Shown: positions 34,586-53,000, counted from the stretch's first letter. The stretch: DNA of 64,000 nt from Lunularia cruciata (GCA_948567375.1 OX419759.1:59435493-59499492); one strand, 5' to 3'. Numbers and translations: made by a program. The notes: generated by a model not told the origin, from the letters alone.

Positions 34586-36342
34586 ACCATCACAAGAGGT
34601 GAGTCCTTGGGTGTTGTGATGCCTTTGGATGATTGAGCTCCTACAATCTATGGGCCAATTTTTGTAGCAACAAGAATCCTTGGCCAGAATTTAGGGTTCA
34701 TCTTGATCTCCACGACCAGATTGTTTGCCATTGGCATTTGGGTGAATGCATCAACAAATTTCTTCTTGCCTTCCACATATGTCATTTTCATGTTGAACCG
34801 CTGTCTCCACTATGCCCATCAAATCTGTCAATGAGAAAGATCTTTCTATGTCTCAAGGTAGACTAGAGGTTTGTAGTCTATCTCTACAAATGCCTTCTCA
34901 CCAAGATAGTGCTTCCAATGCTTGGTTCCAAGGACAATGGTCAGCTCTTCTCATTTGGTGGTGTGATAGTTGCATTCTACCTTTAATAGCTTATAAGAGA
35001 AATATGCAATTAGGTGTCATCTATCATGCCACTCTTGTTGTAGAATTGTTCCTCTTGTTATGCTTGATGCATCTAGCCAACTTGATTGGATATTTTGGGT
35101 CATATCATTTCAAGATTGGTGCATGTAGTAATGCATCTTTCAATTCTTGAAGGCCGATTCTTGTATGGTTCCCCAAACCTACTTCTTCCCCTTGCACAAT
35201 AGTGCTATTAGAGGCTATGCAACCTTAGAGAAGTCCTTGACAAATTGACAATAAAACCTTATCAATCCCAAGAAACTCTTGAGTTAAGTCTGATCTTCTA
35301 GAGCACTCCATTCTTGAATGACCTCTATTTTATCTATTAACACTTGTATACCTTTGGTACTTATTTTATGCCCTAAGTAGTTAACTTCAAATTTTCCAAA
35401 CTTGCACTTTGAGATTTTGGCATACAATTGATTCTATTGCCAAATCTAGAAGACTTCTTGTAGATGTTGCTTGTGCTTTGTCATCATCATGCTATAGATT
35501 AAGATGTCATCAAGGAAATGATAAAAAAATTTATCCAAGTACAGGTGAAATATATCATTATTCAAACTCATGAAATTGGTTGGAGCATTGGTGAGGCCAA
35601 ACAGCATCACCAAGTACTAAAAGGTACCATACCTTGTTTGAAAGGCCATTTTGTGTATGTCTTCCTCTACAATCTTGAACCGCTCAACAGATCAAGTTTG
35701 GTGAAGTGCTTTTCCCCATTGAGATGATCGAACAAGTCATCCATGCAAGGTAATGGGTTTTTTTTTTCTTCACCATTTGTTGATTTATTCCCCGATAGTC
35801 AATGCATATGCACATTGTTCTATCCTTCTTCTTCATAAAAAATACAAGAGATCCATTTGGTAATATGTTGGGTTGGATAAACCCCTTCTACAACATATCC
35901 TTGATTTGAGCCTTACACTCTTCCAACTCATGAGGTGATAGTCAATATGGGGCTTACAAGGAAGTGTCTTCCTAAGAACTGTCATCTTAGGAAGTATCTC
36001 AATTTTATGATCTACTCCCCTTTTTGATAATTAACCTGAGGGTAATTCATCAGAAAAGACATCTTGAAACATTGACCACATCTTTTACTTTGTCAAGGAT
36101 TTGTCGATTATGTTAGGTACTCTGGACTTCATTATTAGACCCATGAAACATCTATTTGTCCTACCAATAGATGTGGTCCTTATGACATAGAGAGGCAACT
36201 CTTGCCTTTGTGATATTTCTTTAACCCCAAAGATCTTCCATTGACTAGTTCTCACTACTTCCTTTCTCCAATCCACCATGGTGTTGTAGTGCTCCATCCA
36301 CGATATGCTTAAGATCATATCATAACAAGCCAACGCTATCAC
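34586..36342 (-). pseudogene. Gypsy C protease end, RT and RNase H
   Basis: Minus strand: a post-protease segment, ACYDMILSISWMEHYNTMVDW, is at 36085-36342 (the usual motif is DVILGMDWL). RT includes FGLTNAPTNFM and the catalytic FLDDILIYS near 35490-35530, then NYLGHKISTKGI. RNase H shows FVEIDYKPLVYLE near 34860-34900 and a connection segment (KMTYVEGKKKFVDAFTQMP near 34770). Stops are frequent. Reading ends at DGK, the E1 insertion point. Confidence 0.85.
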
Positions 36343-38338
36343 TCACCACTTAATTACTTCTTGATAGAGAGTGCTACCTTTCTGGATAATGATTCAATCC
36401 TCTCTATCTGGCCATTAGGTAACTCTACTTGTCATTCTCATCCTTCTCTAGTTCCATCTCTAACCTTATTACAATAGAGCAAGACAAGAAATTCTTTGTT
36501 GCTCCAAGGTCTATCAATACTCTTAGTGGATTGCCTCCTAGGACTCCACTTACAACAATTAGTTGTGCATTTTTCTCCCTCCACCTTTGCACACTTGTCC
36601 TTTTCCTCCCCCCCCCCCCCCCCCCAACTGTTACTCTTCTTCATTAAGCTAGTAAGGCCCAAGGTACATTTACTAGTGATCTTCATTTTCTGATGTGATT
36701 TCAATATCCTCCTCTTTGATTTGTCTCTCCATGTGATTCAAAGGTTGCCTATATTAAGGTTGAGGGTCTCCAAGATGACAAGCAAGACAATTGATGGCTA
36801 TGTGCACAACTTGGCCACAATTATAACTGCATCATTATTTTGCTTGAGCCCTTTCTCCTTGTGGGCTCCTTCTCTCTTTTTCTTTGATCCACCTTTGTTC
36901 TCCTTGGAGAAATTGTGCTCCTTGATCTAGAACCAAATGTTTCCCAATTCCATAGGAATTGGTCCACCAAAATACTATGTCTCAACCTAATAGTTTTGCA
37001 TTGGGTTGCTTCTTCACCTCCTCCAAGCGCTCCTACTATTCTTTGAGTGCAGGCAATGGCTTCAAAATAGTGCGACAATTTTGTACCACTACCTCTTGGA
37101 AAATCTGCTCTTTTATTCCCCTTTTGAAATTATCAAGAGCTTTGGTTAGACTCGTATTAGTTATCACAACCTGTAGGTCAAGAAATGTCTCCAATTCTTG
37201 TATGTTATTCTTCTACTTCAACTCCCAGAGTCTGGTTTAGGCTATCTACAAAGAATCCACAGATTGGAAATTCTTGAGCAGCAATTCTTACATGGCTGTC
37301 CAAGTGACCTCTCTTCCTTCTACCAACAATGATCATTCCCGAGCATCATACTATGTGAGTGTTTTCTCTATCAAGTACCCACACATAAACATGCCTACAA
37401 AATGATCAATGAGCTTACTTGTGAATAATTAAAAGTATTGATTCATTCTTGAAATCTAATTTTCCATTACTCCCATGGAACATTGTCCCTTATAAGGCTT
37501 GGTGTTACACATCTTTTTCATTTGTAGTAATAGTGTGGCTTGGTTGTTGATTGGGATCGGTGTCATCAACATGAGTGGCTCTCCAAGTACTTCAAACGCT
37601 TGTGCTGGTTATTGAGATGGTTCCTCTTCTTGCATTACTTGATCATTTCTGAATGTACATAATTGATTTTTCAATTATTTTATGGTAATCTTGATCTCCC
37701 AAAACTCATTCAACATCCCATGCATTCCTTGTATCAATTCCTACAGCTATGGATCCATGATTCCTACTCACTACAAATGTTCAATTGCTACGTCCTACTT
37801 CAATAGAGGGTTAATATGATCACTCAAGAGGGAGCACAAACTATTGGGATTGCCATTAGTACCTCAAAGGCTATCACTTGTTGATAATATTCCTCACCAA
37901 AATTGTGGACTGCAAATCTCTAAATATCACTTTTAACCTAACCACATAATGGATATCTACTTGCATGTTGAAAGGGGGATGATTTGGTACATTCAGATCC
38001 ATAACATCAAAACAAAATATAGATTTTCAAATCCCACTCCTTGTCATATATTACCACAAGTAGAATCATTGAGTTTGGTGAATTCATCACTTTGTCCATG
38101 AGCTTTGTTCCAAAATGATGAATGAGAGATACTCTCATTTGCTCATGTTGGATGTATATAATCTTGATGTGAAATGGATTCATGAATGTAGGAAATTTCC
38201 TCCATACATCTCCATCTGATCCTCTCTCTAAAACATCCCCAAGTCAAACAATTGCATTACATTTTCTCTCCTCAAAATTACTCAATTTCAATAGCCCATG
38301 GTCTTCCAAGAGGGATGATCCACTCTCTTGGATTAAAA
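36343..38338 (-). pseudogene. Gypsy C gag and upper pol, degraded
   Basis: A gag segment is legible near 37080-37170 on the minus strand (SLTKALDNFKRGIKEQIF). A zinc-knuckle remnant (YNCGQVVHIAINC) lies near 36790-36830. A run of 18 C (36608-36625, poly-G on the coding strand) has probably grown by slippage. The rest up to the primer-binding site is too decayed to translate with confidence. Confidence 0.65.
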
Positions 38339-38355
38339 CACTTTCTCTGATACCT

Positions 38356-38948
38356 TGTAATACTCCAAGGATAGGAGAACTCTCCAAGAGAAATACAACA
38401 GAGAAAACACAAGTTTCACATTCAATACTCCAATGCCCCAAAGGAGCACCTTCTCTTTATTATATAGCAAAGAGGATCCCCTCAAAGGAAGCTCCAGATT
38501 TGGATTAGATACATGGATTGGTGATATGTCAGCAAGTTCTATCCTTACATTAGTTATTTGGATATGTGACATGTTGGTCCTTGTCCTTTTTGGTTGGTCA
38601 ACTAGGTTTGACCAAAGGGAATCTTCAAGGAATCTTCTTGTAGGAATCTCAATCACATGGGTGATGTACCATTATAAAGCTCTCGATAGGACAAACCTAG
38701 GGGAAGGAAGGCTAGCCATTTCTCTATTGGAAGGAATCTGCACATTTTCAAGGTCTAATTCATTCATTTAGGCATCCAAAATTGGCTCTAAAGTTTTTAG
38801 GCTATTCTCGACTCATGCTCTCTTAGTAGTAATACTCTTTTGGTGATATCCCTATCTAATCTACTTAGTCCATCATATATAACATACTCTTAGATGTTAC
38901 CAAACCAATTTTCACCTCTAGATAATATGTCTAGCTATTAGTATTAGA
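38356..38948 (-). repeat. 5' LTR of gypsy C
   Basis: 593 bp on the minus strand, ending GGAGTATTACA at 38356. Its outer end reads TCTAATAC rather than TGTAATAC, so the terminal dinucleotide is mutated. It matches the solo LTRs at 32938-33633 and 60665-61414 but lacks their internal tandem duplication. Confidence 0.88.
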
Positions 38949-38954
38949 TACACC

Positions 38955-39226
38955 AAGTAAGTGGCCTCTAGAAGGGCTTGCTTTAGCTTGCATGCCAAGT
39001 AAGCAGTTTCTAGAACAAAGCTTCTTGAGAAGCTTCCCAATTAGTTTGGCTTGCACTCTAAGAAGGCAGGTTCTTGAGAAGCTTCTCAAGAGCTTTGTAT
39101 GTTTCCCTAAAAATACCAAAACCTAAGCTCATGCTAGGCATTTGGAGTTTCCCTATTCAAGAGTCGCAATGTGATCTTTCACTCTGATCTTCCTTTCTCC
39201 TACTCTCTTCTTGGTCTTTAATATAT
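38955..39226 (+). repeat. Truncated LTR fragment of the gypsy A/B family
   Basis: It keeps the AAGCTTCTTGAGAAGCTTC block, a CTAAAAATACC segment where the TATA box of copy A lies, and the CTCATGCTAGGCATTTGGAG segment. It ends where copy A has the LTR end. The first ~150 bp of the LTR is missing. Confidence 0.85.
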
Positions 39227-42200
39227 TGGAAAATATGGATGAGTGTGCACCACAATTGTAGCCCCATTTATTTATCACTTCTACATAGGGAAGAACCTCT
39301 TAACCAAGAAGAGAAGGAAAAATGCCCCCAACAACTTCTACCACCCCATATATTTCAGTGGGCTTCCTAATCTGCCCAAGGAAATTACAAAGTACCACAA
39401 GGCAAACAAGGAATTTGCTTGTATTATAATTATGTAGGTTTCTATAATAGGTAAAATTAAATTTTACCTATTATAGAAACCTACAACATTATCCTAATAC
39501 AAAAGGAGACTAGGGCCAAGCTAAAGGTTTAGTCTTCCAAGAAGCACAAACAAGCAATGCTAACAATAGAGATATAATCTAGTGATATTGGGAGCCAAGA
39601 TACCACCAAAAAACAATGAGGAACCAAAAGAAAGGGGGTGAAGTTGAGCAATCAGCCCACAAATGAGTAGGATGGAGATGTACAACAAGGAGATAGGAAG
39701 TGACAAATCCTTCACCCATAACTTATTGCTAGACAATGAGGAGGTATAGGTGCAGAATAGCAATGAAAAAGCCCAACCATCACCACATGTAGTTGATACA
39801 ACCTTAGATTTATTCTTGTTAATGGAGAAAGAGCCAAAGGAGGAAGATGAAGGTACTCCTATAGCCAAGTGGCAAGCTTTGATACAACCCTAGCCTTCAT
39901 CAACCTCATTTTAAAGGTATGGAAAGATTGTGAGAAGATATCTGTCAAGGAGGAAAATACAAGGCAAGAGGGACCTAATACAACAAGCTTAGAATGTAGT
40001 CTAAAATCATTTTTGAAAAAAAAACTAGTCTCCACACAAGTGGAAGAGATACCAAGTGAACAACAACCAATGGAGATAAGGTTGGAAGAGTTAGATGACA
40101 CACGCTTGGCCAGCATAAAGGACAAACTCATGTGAGCAACACTTGCCTAGGCCAATAGTGGAGAACAACTTGTAGAAATGCTAGCAACAAAATGCTTCCT
40201 CAAATGACTACAATATGAAGGAAAGTTAGATTTTGTGGTTAACAACAGTCTATATGGTGAATATCATAATGCCTATGATTGAGGTCTTAGAAGAGTTGTT
40301 GCCATAATACAAAGAACTCAATGCAATGATTGACCAACCAATGGCATTGGTTCAACACCTCCATAAAACTGCACAATTGATGGCCAAAGGCTAGCTTCAA
40401 ACAAATAGTTGTAGCATATCAAACAGAACTCATGGAGCTAATATATGTATGTAAAGGAGAAAGCAATTTATCACCAATACCATTCATTTTTACCAATAAT
40501 ATGTAACCTCTCTAATGATCTCATACAAAATAAATGGCAGCTAGCTTCATAAAAAAGATGACTAAAGTGTTTTCTCATAGGTAGGATAGATTATGTCTTG
40601 TAGTCATAGACCAATACCCTTCATTCTTGTACATATTGTATACATAATAGTTAAGACACAATACAAAGGCCTTGTGTTAGTTAGCCTAGAATTCAAGAAA
40701 CTAAAGGTAGAGAACAACCCACTAAGGTGGTTGTAGCCATGGCCACCCATACTTAAGGATAAGGTTTAGGGTTAGTGGATAGAATATGATAGCATTGAGT
40801 GCCTTAGATGTAATTAGGAGATATTCAACCCTTTATAATTGTTGGATTTCACCATGGACGAGTAGGAATCATATAAAGAGCTTAAGCCTGAGGACCATTG
40901 TGTCCATTTAGTGCATCCTTCTTTTGGAGTAAAATGAATTTTATACCATCAAGATTCACAAGTTGGTGGATGTGTATTAGTCTACACTTTGTAAGAGTGA
41001 TTGCATGCTTATTTGAATAGGAATGAGGAATCTTGTTGCATGTGCAAAAGCACTTGAGTAAGAGAGATCATTTGTATTGAACTAGAGTGTGCAACTCTAG
41101 AACCTCTCCATATGTCAAGAGCAATGAAGAGATAGGTGGCCAAACACCTTGAGTATCATAAAGTAGCATTGTCGTGCATGATTGAGCATCACGATCAATC
41201 CAAATCTTGTGACATGGTACCTTTTGGGAAGGTTGAAATACCATGTCATGGTCATAGTTGTTAGGGTGATTGGACCCAAGGAAAATCTTGTTTCTTCCTT
41301 AGTTTTCACATTCCTAGACCCTAATCATAAGGTACCATAGTACTAACAATCTCATACAAAAAAAACCTTGTGATGTGAAGACAATTCATAGTTTTGGAGA
41401 TCACTTCAATGATAGGTAATCTGAATTTAGCCAAGCAAAAGAAGAAGGTGCCAAAATTCCAAGGTAAAGTGACCTTCATTCCAAACAAACCATTAGCTTT
41501 TGGAGTCTTTTGGACTTAGTCTACAATGAGCCTCATTGTTAGTTAGCTTCATTTTTGTAATGTTTCAAGGTTGGTGACATCACACTCTTTTTTGCTAATC
41601 AACTTTACCCAAGAGGTTAAACAAAAATAATATATAGTCATCATAGTGACACTTTTATCTTTTTTCAGTCAATTCTAACATGTATACTCAAGGAAATGAC
41701 TCATTCTTACCAAATATACTAATAGTACAACAATACTAGGTTGTCATAAGGTGTGTAAGTAGTTTCTTCCCATTCTTATTTATCATATCTACCTCTACTT
41801 TGAGTTGAGATATTAGTTCTTTTAAGAGTGATACTATTGATTCTTGTTCTTATTGATCTATATGTTTAATTTAGATGTCTTAAAAAATCTCTTAATTCCT
41901 TTGCTTGTAGCAAACATGAAAGAGAAAATTTTGTTTTCAAGAACTACAATAAGTTTTGATATTGGTAGATTTTTTGTATTAGTTGAACAAACCAAGGATT
42001 ACCATGTACAATGTGAAGCTTCAACTTTTGACATAATGAAGGAGGATCTCTCACTTCTAATATTATTATCCTTGACTTTTGTTATTCAATTTGAACTTTG
42101 TGCTTATTAAAATTACTTAACATAAAATTTGGGCCAAAGCTATAGATATGCAAAATGTGGACCACTAGCAACCTATAAAAACTACTAAGATAGAGCTAAA

Positions 42201-42600
42201 CTTGAGTTGCGCCACCTAAACTTTGAGCCTAAAACATAAAGTCCAACTAGTCTTGTGAGCCCAAAGTCAAAGCACCTCTTTGTGTTGATGGATCAAACTC
42301 TGGCCATAAGTTTCTTAACCTTGAGCTCTTTGGGAAGTGACTCATTTTTGTAATTCTTTGAAATGATATTTGCCAATAATGATCCAATCTTTTTATTCTC
42401 ATTGTGAACTCCATGGGTCAATCTTTAAGGGTTCTCAAAGACAAGATTCCTCTATGGATGCTTGCCTAGCTATTTTTTTCTCCATTCTGATTATGTTCTA
42501 CTAATAAAGATGGTATTATGGACTGTTGAGGAATTTGATCTTTTGTATTCCAAAGACCAAAGGCTCATTTGGGTCTATCTAAGATGCAATTTTTTACGGT
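39227..42600. other. Degenerate sequence with scattered short ORFs and one palindrome
   Basis: Short ORFs at 39243-39437 and 39869-40135 (the latter Glu/Lys-rich) may be remnants of a former gene or transposon, but I recognise no family. A perfect inverted repeat is at 39434-39484. No LTR ends or RNA genes are seen. Confidence 0.4.
39434..39484. repeat. Perfect 51-nt palindrome (25-bp arms, 1-nt centre)
   Basis: The left arm, 39434-39458, and right arm, 39460-39484, are exact reverse complements around a single A. It begins GTAGGTTTCTATAATAGG. Confidence 0.97.
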
Positions 42601-47559
<4,959 letters not shown>

Positions 47560-48485
47560 ACCTTCGTACCGATGATCCGAATGAACTGGTGGCTCTTGTG
47601 AGTTCACGGAATGCAGGGCACATTTCCACCAGTCCAGAAATTGACGTCGGTAACGTCCCGGGAACGTAAGAAGCGAAGAAGCTACCGAGAGTTCAGTCTC
47701 TCACTCGGTGGCCTTTTATGAGCCGGTAGATCTCCAGCACGGAACCACGAAGCTCGAACAGGATGGTATCCCGGCGTGGTGTAGTCAGAAATGAACGCGT
47801 GCTGTTTTCCTTGGATTTTCTGCACCTGTCCAGCTTCACCTGGATAAAAGTTGGAGAAATAACCCCAGGGAAACGGCTTGTGCAGGTTCGTATGAGAACG
47901 GGTAGCAGCCGGTACCGGTGGTGGCTACTAGGGGCGATTTGTAATGCGATGCCTGGTTGGCCCTTTCGGGAGTACAGGAGTCCACGCAGCGACCACGCGC
48001 AGGCAGAATCCTCTGTCTCGGGTCAAAGCGAAATGGGACGGCATCTCTGACCCGCGATTTATCGGAGTGTAGAACCGCTCAGCGCGGTCATTGCAGGCTT
48101 AGTTCAGTACTTCCGGCCAAAGAGAAGTTCGAGCGGCTGCGTGATCTTTTATTTCCTCGAGTACGGAACGGCCCGCGCCCGTGTTTCTTGAAGGTCTTCC
48201 GGTGAGAACCCGCGGGCGGGGTCTTGGTCAAGGGCTAGATGGCGGGCTTTGTGATCATGGAAGGGAAAGCGCAGGGGTAGCACTGGTAGTCACTTTCGTC
48301 GTCTTCTTCTTCTCTTTGGTGTCGATCGCTCGCTCCCTGCGGTTGTGTGTATGGGTGCTTGAGCAATCTGTCAATGATTTGCGTTTGGTTGAAGCTTTTA
48401 TCAGCTTGTAGAGAGGGAGAGTTGCTGGATCTCGTGACTACGGTGTGAGTTTCTGCGATTCTCTTGTGAAAATTTTGTGAAAAAG
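47560..48485 (+). promoter_or_regulatory. Probable SDH2 promoter and 5' untranslated region
   Basis: A GC- and CpG-richer stretch directly precedes the SDH2 start codon, unlike the rest of the window. No convincing TATA box is present, as is common for housekeeping genes. Overlapping ORFs at 47763-48411 have no family signature and are read as chance ORFs in GC-rich leader DNA. Confidence 0.4.
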
Positions 48486-50018
48486 ATGGCGTCCGCGCGT
48501 TCTGCTGCCGTAGCTCTTGTGAAGAAGATAAATTCGAGTTCGTCTTTGGCTTCTTCTGTTGGATTAAGGGGGATCGCGACATCGCCACCGGATGAGCGGT
48601 CTACCCCGTCTTCGACCGTTAATTCTGCGAGCAGTGTGAAGACGAAACCACCAAACTTTAAGAAATTTGCGATTTATAGGTGGAATCCCGATGAGAATAA
48701 GAAGCCGGTGACGCAGACTTATACTATTGACACCAACGACTGCGGGCCTATGGTTTTGGATGCGTTGATCAAGATTAAGAATGAAACGGATACCACTCTC
48801 AGCTTCAGGCGTTCATGTCGAGAGGGGATTTGTGGTTCCTGTGCTATGAACATGGACGGAAAGAACGGCCTTGCATGTCTGACGAAGATCAATGCAGATT
48901 CTGCGAAGGAAACTTTGATCACTCCCCTTCCACATATGTTTGTTGTCAAGGACTTGGTTGTGGATATGACCAATTTCTACAACCAGTACAAGAGTATTGA
49001 GCCATGGCTGAAGAGGAAGTCTGAAAACAAAAACGTAGGCAAGGAGGTCATCCAGAGCAAGAAGGATCGTCTTAAGTTGGACGGTATGTACGAATGTATT
49101 TTGTGCGCTTGCTGCAGTACTTCATGCCCTAGTTATTGGTGGAATCCAGAGAAGTACTTGGGACCTGCAGCCTTGCTCCATGCTCACAGGTAAGAAACTG
49201 AAAACCTAGTTTCTTATTCTCTGTACCAGTTCCCTGCATTGTGCAGTCTGGTCCACGCTCAATGTAGGGTTTAGATTGTGCAGAACTAGAACGAGTCTCA
49301 CTTCCTTCGAGCCAAATGATCACATTAAATTACCATTTTCGTAAAAGCCAAGGCTAATCAAACCGTCAAAAAATTAGTTGTCAGTTTTTATGAGGAGCCG
49401 TTGCCAACATCTTACACCATTGCTATTTGACATCCGAATCCCGTCTCTTTGAAACACTAGGGGTAAATTTGGAAGGTATTCGTTCATTCTTTCTGCTTTT
49501 GGTAATCTCATTCAAGACAAGGATTTGGTTATCCCCTTTTAAGTTTGTCAAATGCGCGTCAGACGATCTATCGGGTGATCTACTCTTGGCTACTGTAGTT
49601 TCGTGTAATTTCGTCATCTGAGATGATTGAAGTCAGACTCGAGGAAAGCAGTTGAGCCTTCTAGTAGAGAAAAATATGTCTCTCTTGTATATGGTTGCAG
49701 CGGTTTTGTTTGACGTGTAAGATTTTCATTAGGTGCCTTCAAACGGCCACGTTACAGGATTCAGCGAACTGTTCTGAGGAGCTTAGTTATTGTTATCGAA
49801 TACTACCCGCTCTGAGCTAATGGTAGTAACTCTTTGTTGCTTTCAGGTGGATAGCCGACAGCAGAGATGAGTACACAAAGGAGCGACTTGCAGCTATTGA
49901 CGATGAATTCAAGCTGTACCGTTGCCATACAATTATGAATTGTGCTAATGCTTGTCCAAAGGGGTTGAATCCAGGAATGCAGATTCAGAGGATCAAGCAA
50001 CTTCAGACCACACGGTGA
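48486..50018 (+). CDS. SDH2: Succinate dehydrogenase iron-sulfur subunit, mitochondrial (complex II)
   Basis: SDH2 carries electrons from FAD of the flavoprotein subunit to ubiquinone in the inner mitochondrial membrane. Two exons, 48486-49189 and 49847-50018, are joined across a 657-bp GT...AG intron in phase 2 (splitting an Arg codon), giving 291 residues. The start is ATG 48486; the frame extends upstream only to a GTG. Residues 1-50 are Ser/Ala/Arg-rich, as in a mitochondrial presequence. The 2Fe-2S ligands are C111, C116, C119 and C131. The second domain has C204, C207, C210 and C271 for 4Fe-4S and C214, C261 and C267 for 3Fe-4S. Spacing equals that of animal and plant homologues. The SYWW motif at 216-219 fits the quinone site. 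All catalytic cysteines are present, so it looks functional. It is the only clear host gene in the window. Confidence 0.97.
49190..49846 (+). other. SDH2: SDH2 intron
   Basis: The donor is CACAG|GTAAGA and the acceptor TGCTTTCAG|GTGG with a pyrimidine tract before it. Removing it restores the conserved [10 protein letters not shown] reading across the junction. Short ORFs inside it show nothing known. Confidence 0.95.
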
Positions 50019-53000
50019 TGTCCAAAATGGATCCCATTGTTTTGTGCTGACTATGCACGTACTTATGGGCAGTGGCTGCCTGGACAATGCCTGGAATCTG
50101 CGTGGATTCCAAGTGGTGACATCTTCCTCTGATCCGAAGAAGCAGTAATGTCCTCTATACGGCCGGTCTTTAGATATTATGGAATTTGATTCCCTGTATC
50201 TCCGGAAGTACTAGCAAATATGGGAGCTGTGAGGAAGGAGTGGCCACGGTATAGTACTGTGCTCATTATGAGCTAAACGTTTATGTTGTTGTGAATTTTT
50301 GTGATTTAGTGGTTACGCAGAGTAGGAAAGTCCTCGCTTGAGAATTGAGCGAAAAGGGCAATTTACAGGTTAAAAGAAAACCTCATTTAGCTGGGCCACA
50401 CAGTTTGACATTGAGATTTGTCCTGCAATATATCCATTGCAGACTACTTCAATCGGGAAAATACTCCCAGCTTATTCGGTACATTTTTCCATCTGTACAT
50501 AAAGTGGAGCAAAAAGAACTTTGAGGCAAGCTTGCTGATAGGTGTGATCTAATATCTTGGCGTAGGAATTCACACTAAGTTTCCTGGAAAGAACTCCTGA
50601 CATCTTAGCTGACTAGAGGTTTCCTGCATGGGAAGTCCTGCATAAGTCTGCCTGTATGCCTACATTGAGGGAGACCTACTTACATATAGGCTTTACCTCC
50701 TCATTTGAAAGTCTTCCATATTACGAGCTTCTGCCCAGCAGCAGAAGCTTCATTTTATGCTGTAAACTGGAGCCTCAAACATTGTTTCTCTCCGGGGCAT
50801 GTCAGGACTTCGGCTCCTTAACCTCAACCTGTCTCCATGGAGAGAGTATGTTTGCATTGAGTAGATAGCTGCTTTAGCGATATTTTCTGGTTACAAAGGA
50901 GATCGGTGCAGAAGTTTTGTATTTTGGCTGTTGCCGAAGAAGTTTTGCGGATCCAGTGTTCTGGCCGTACGACAGCTGTAATTCTATCATTCGGACGAGA
51001 GAGGATTTACTCACGCCTGCAGTACTATACTTAGAGATTTGTCAATAAAAGTATTACGGTAAACAATTGCTGATGCAGAGTGGTTGTTAGTGTCTCTTGG
51101 GTAATTTGGTCGACTTCCTATCCAATGCACTTCTAGAAACGTGTTGTGGATGTTGCTGCTGAGCGTGATAACAGGTGGTTTGCCCATGTGTTCCAAAATC
51201 TTAGTCTCCAGGCCTGATTCACCTGTTGAAGAAGATGAGCAGTGTAACATTTAATAGCAACAAGTCCTTCTGGTACGGAGTTTATCCTGGAAGCTAATGG
51301 CGAACATCGGAAGCGCATCACGTAACATGGATCAAGTCATTCTAGTCGACTAACAAATTATATCTGCCTGTTTATTTTATTGCGGTAAAATAAGATACTC
51401 GGAACTTCAGCATTGGATTCAATGAGGCAAGATGCTATGGGCAGACCACTCAGATTTAAATGATTGCCAGCTTAAGTTCGTTGATTCATACTACTGGTAA
51501 TACAATACCGTCCCCGCCCACGCAAAATTTGCAAATGATTCCGTCGTCATATTCTCGAGGTTACGAAGTCGGTGAATAACGGCAGGAAGCCCTTGAATTT
51601 TTGAAGCTAGCGTGGAAAAATGTGTAAATACGCCACAATTCAATGTGAATGGGTGTGAATACCCCAACAAACCAGCGTCATTGGTACACAAACGGAACGA
51701 TCACGAGCGAGTACTATATGATATGAATACATTACTTCCTGCTTCCAATAGGCAGAATCTGTTTAAGAGAAGTATATAGACTCTATTGGGGCTTAGCCCC
51801 ATTGTACCTGTTTTGTCTCTCCCTTGTACGGCTTGATGCGGTCTTCCCATCCTTCTCTTTCTCTACGACAAGCTCACGAGAACGTACTAGACTACAAGAG
51901 GGGACTGGAACTTCTCAACTTCAAGAGAATGAGATATGTAGATTGAATAACGCCAATGACTTGATTTACATCAATTTGCGGAACTTCTGTACGCCATTGC
52001 TTAACATCACTGTGAATCTTACGGATAAGAAACGCTTCCCAAAACAAAACCTTGCAGCTTAGTAAAGTCCATCCTGATTATATGAATAAAATACATTTCT
52101 AATCATGATTGTCGGTTCAGCCCAGTCGATGAAAGTGTTAGCAACAGCAAAAGCTTTACATATTGAGTACAGGTCTGATAGATGCCGGGAACAACATACT
52201 TTCTGAACTGTCAAGTAAAACCGAGAGCACACGGCAAATACGGGCGGTATTGCCGTGTGCTACGTGAAGTTGCTTCTCATGCCTCACCTCCTCGTGTCTC
52301 ATTCTGCACCTCATCGTTAACGGAATGGGAATTTGCCTTCGTTTAAATTCGTGGAAAGTGTCTCACAGTACAAAGAGCCGTAAGTGTTACACTTGGATTG
52401 TATACGCACCTAATCTGCTCGAAGTCATCCTGACTCCAAGAGTTCCGTGCTGGACAACCTCACGAAGATGCATTGGATCTCAAAGAACTGAAAACCACAA
52501 GAGAAAAGAAGAAGGTGAGTTGAAACGGTATACCATAGTCACAATTCCCTGCAGATAAGTCTTTGAGAAAACTGATCAATGAATAGATGATAGCCAGTAC
52601 ATAGACCAGTATCATTAACCCACTTCACCAAGAATGGTGAATGTTTAATGAGTTCCTTCCCATTGGAATCTCTCGGACCTCCTTTCGTGGAAGTTCTTAA
52701 ACCTTTATCATAAGGAAAATGATGGTCAGAATTCAATCTGGTTTCGTTTACATCTCTTATTGTCCTTGTTTCTTGGAGGCACTTATGGACTTAACGTTAT
52801 TGTTCCAATCATTTTCTATGTAGTTCAAAATCAGATTGCTCGTCAACATATCTGCATTAGATGAAGTTGTGAGTTGTAATCAGATTTGCATGCATAGAAT
52901 AGATGGCTTAAATCGTTGACAGCTTGTTATCCAAATCTAAATATAAAGTGATTGTGTGGTTAATAGTTCACATCTTACAAAGTATCATTGGAACATTCTA

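Larger units (their letters stand above)
27810..38948 (-). mobile_element. Ty3/gypsy element C, split by element E1
   Basis: The 5' LTR (38356-38948) has a primer-binding-like GGTATCAGAG directly inside it (38341-38354, minus strand). Gag, protease, RT and RNase H follow down to about 34586. Integrase resumes at 29933 and reaches a polypurine tract, AAAGGGGGGAGG, at about 28428-28440, which abuts the 3' LTR (27810-28424). The LTR ends are TGTAATAC and GTATTACA. The intervening 29934-34584 is a separate insertion. No matching target duplication is visible, since the outer end of the 3' LTR is rearranged. Confidence 0.88.

Noticed and set aside
47763-48411. Three overlapping ORFs upstream of SDH2
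   Set aside because: GC-rich leader DNA has few stops by chance; no domain, and they overlap the probable SDH2 promoter and leader.
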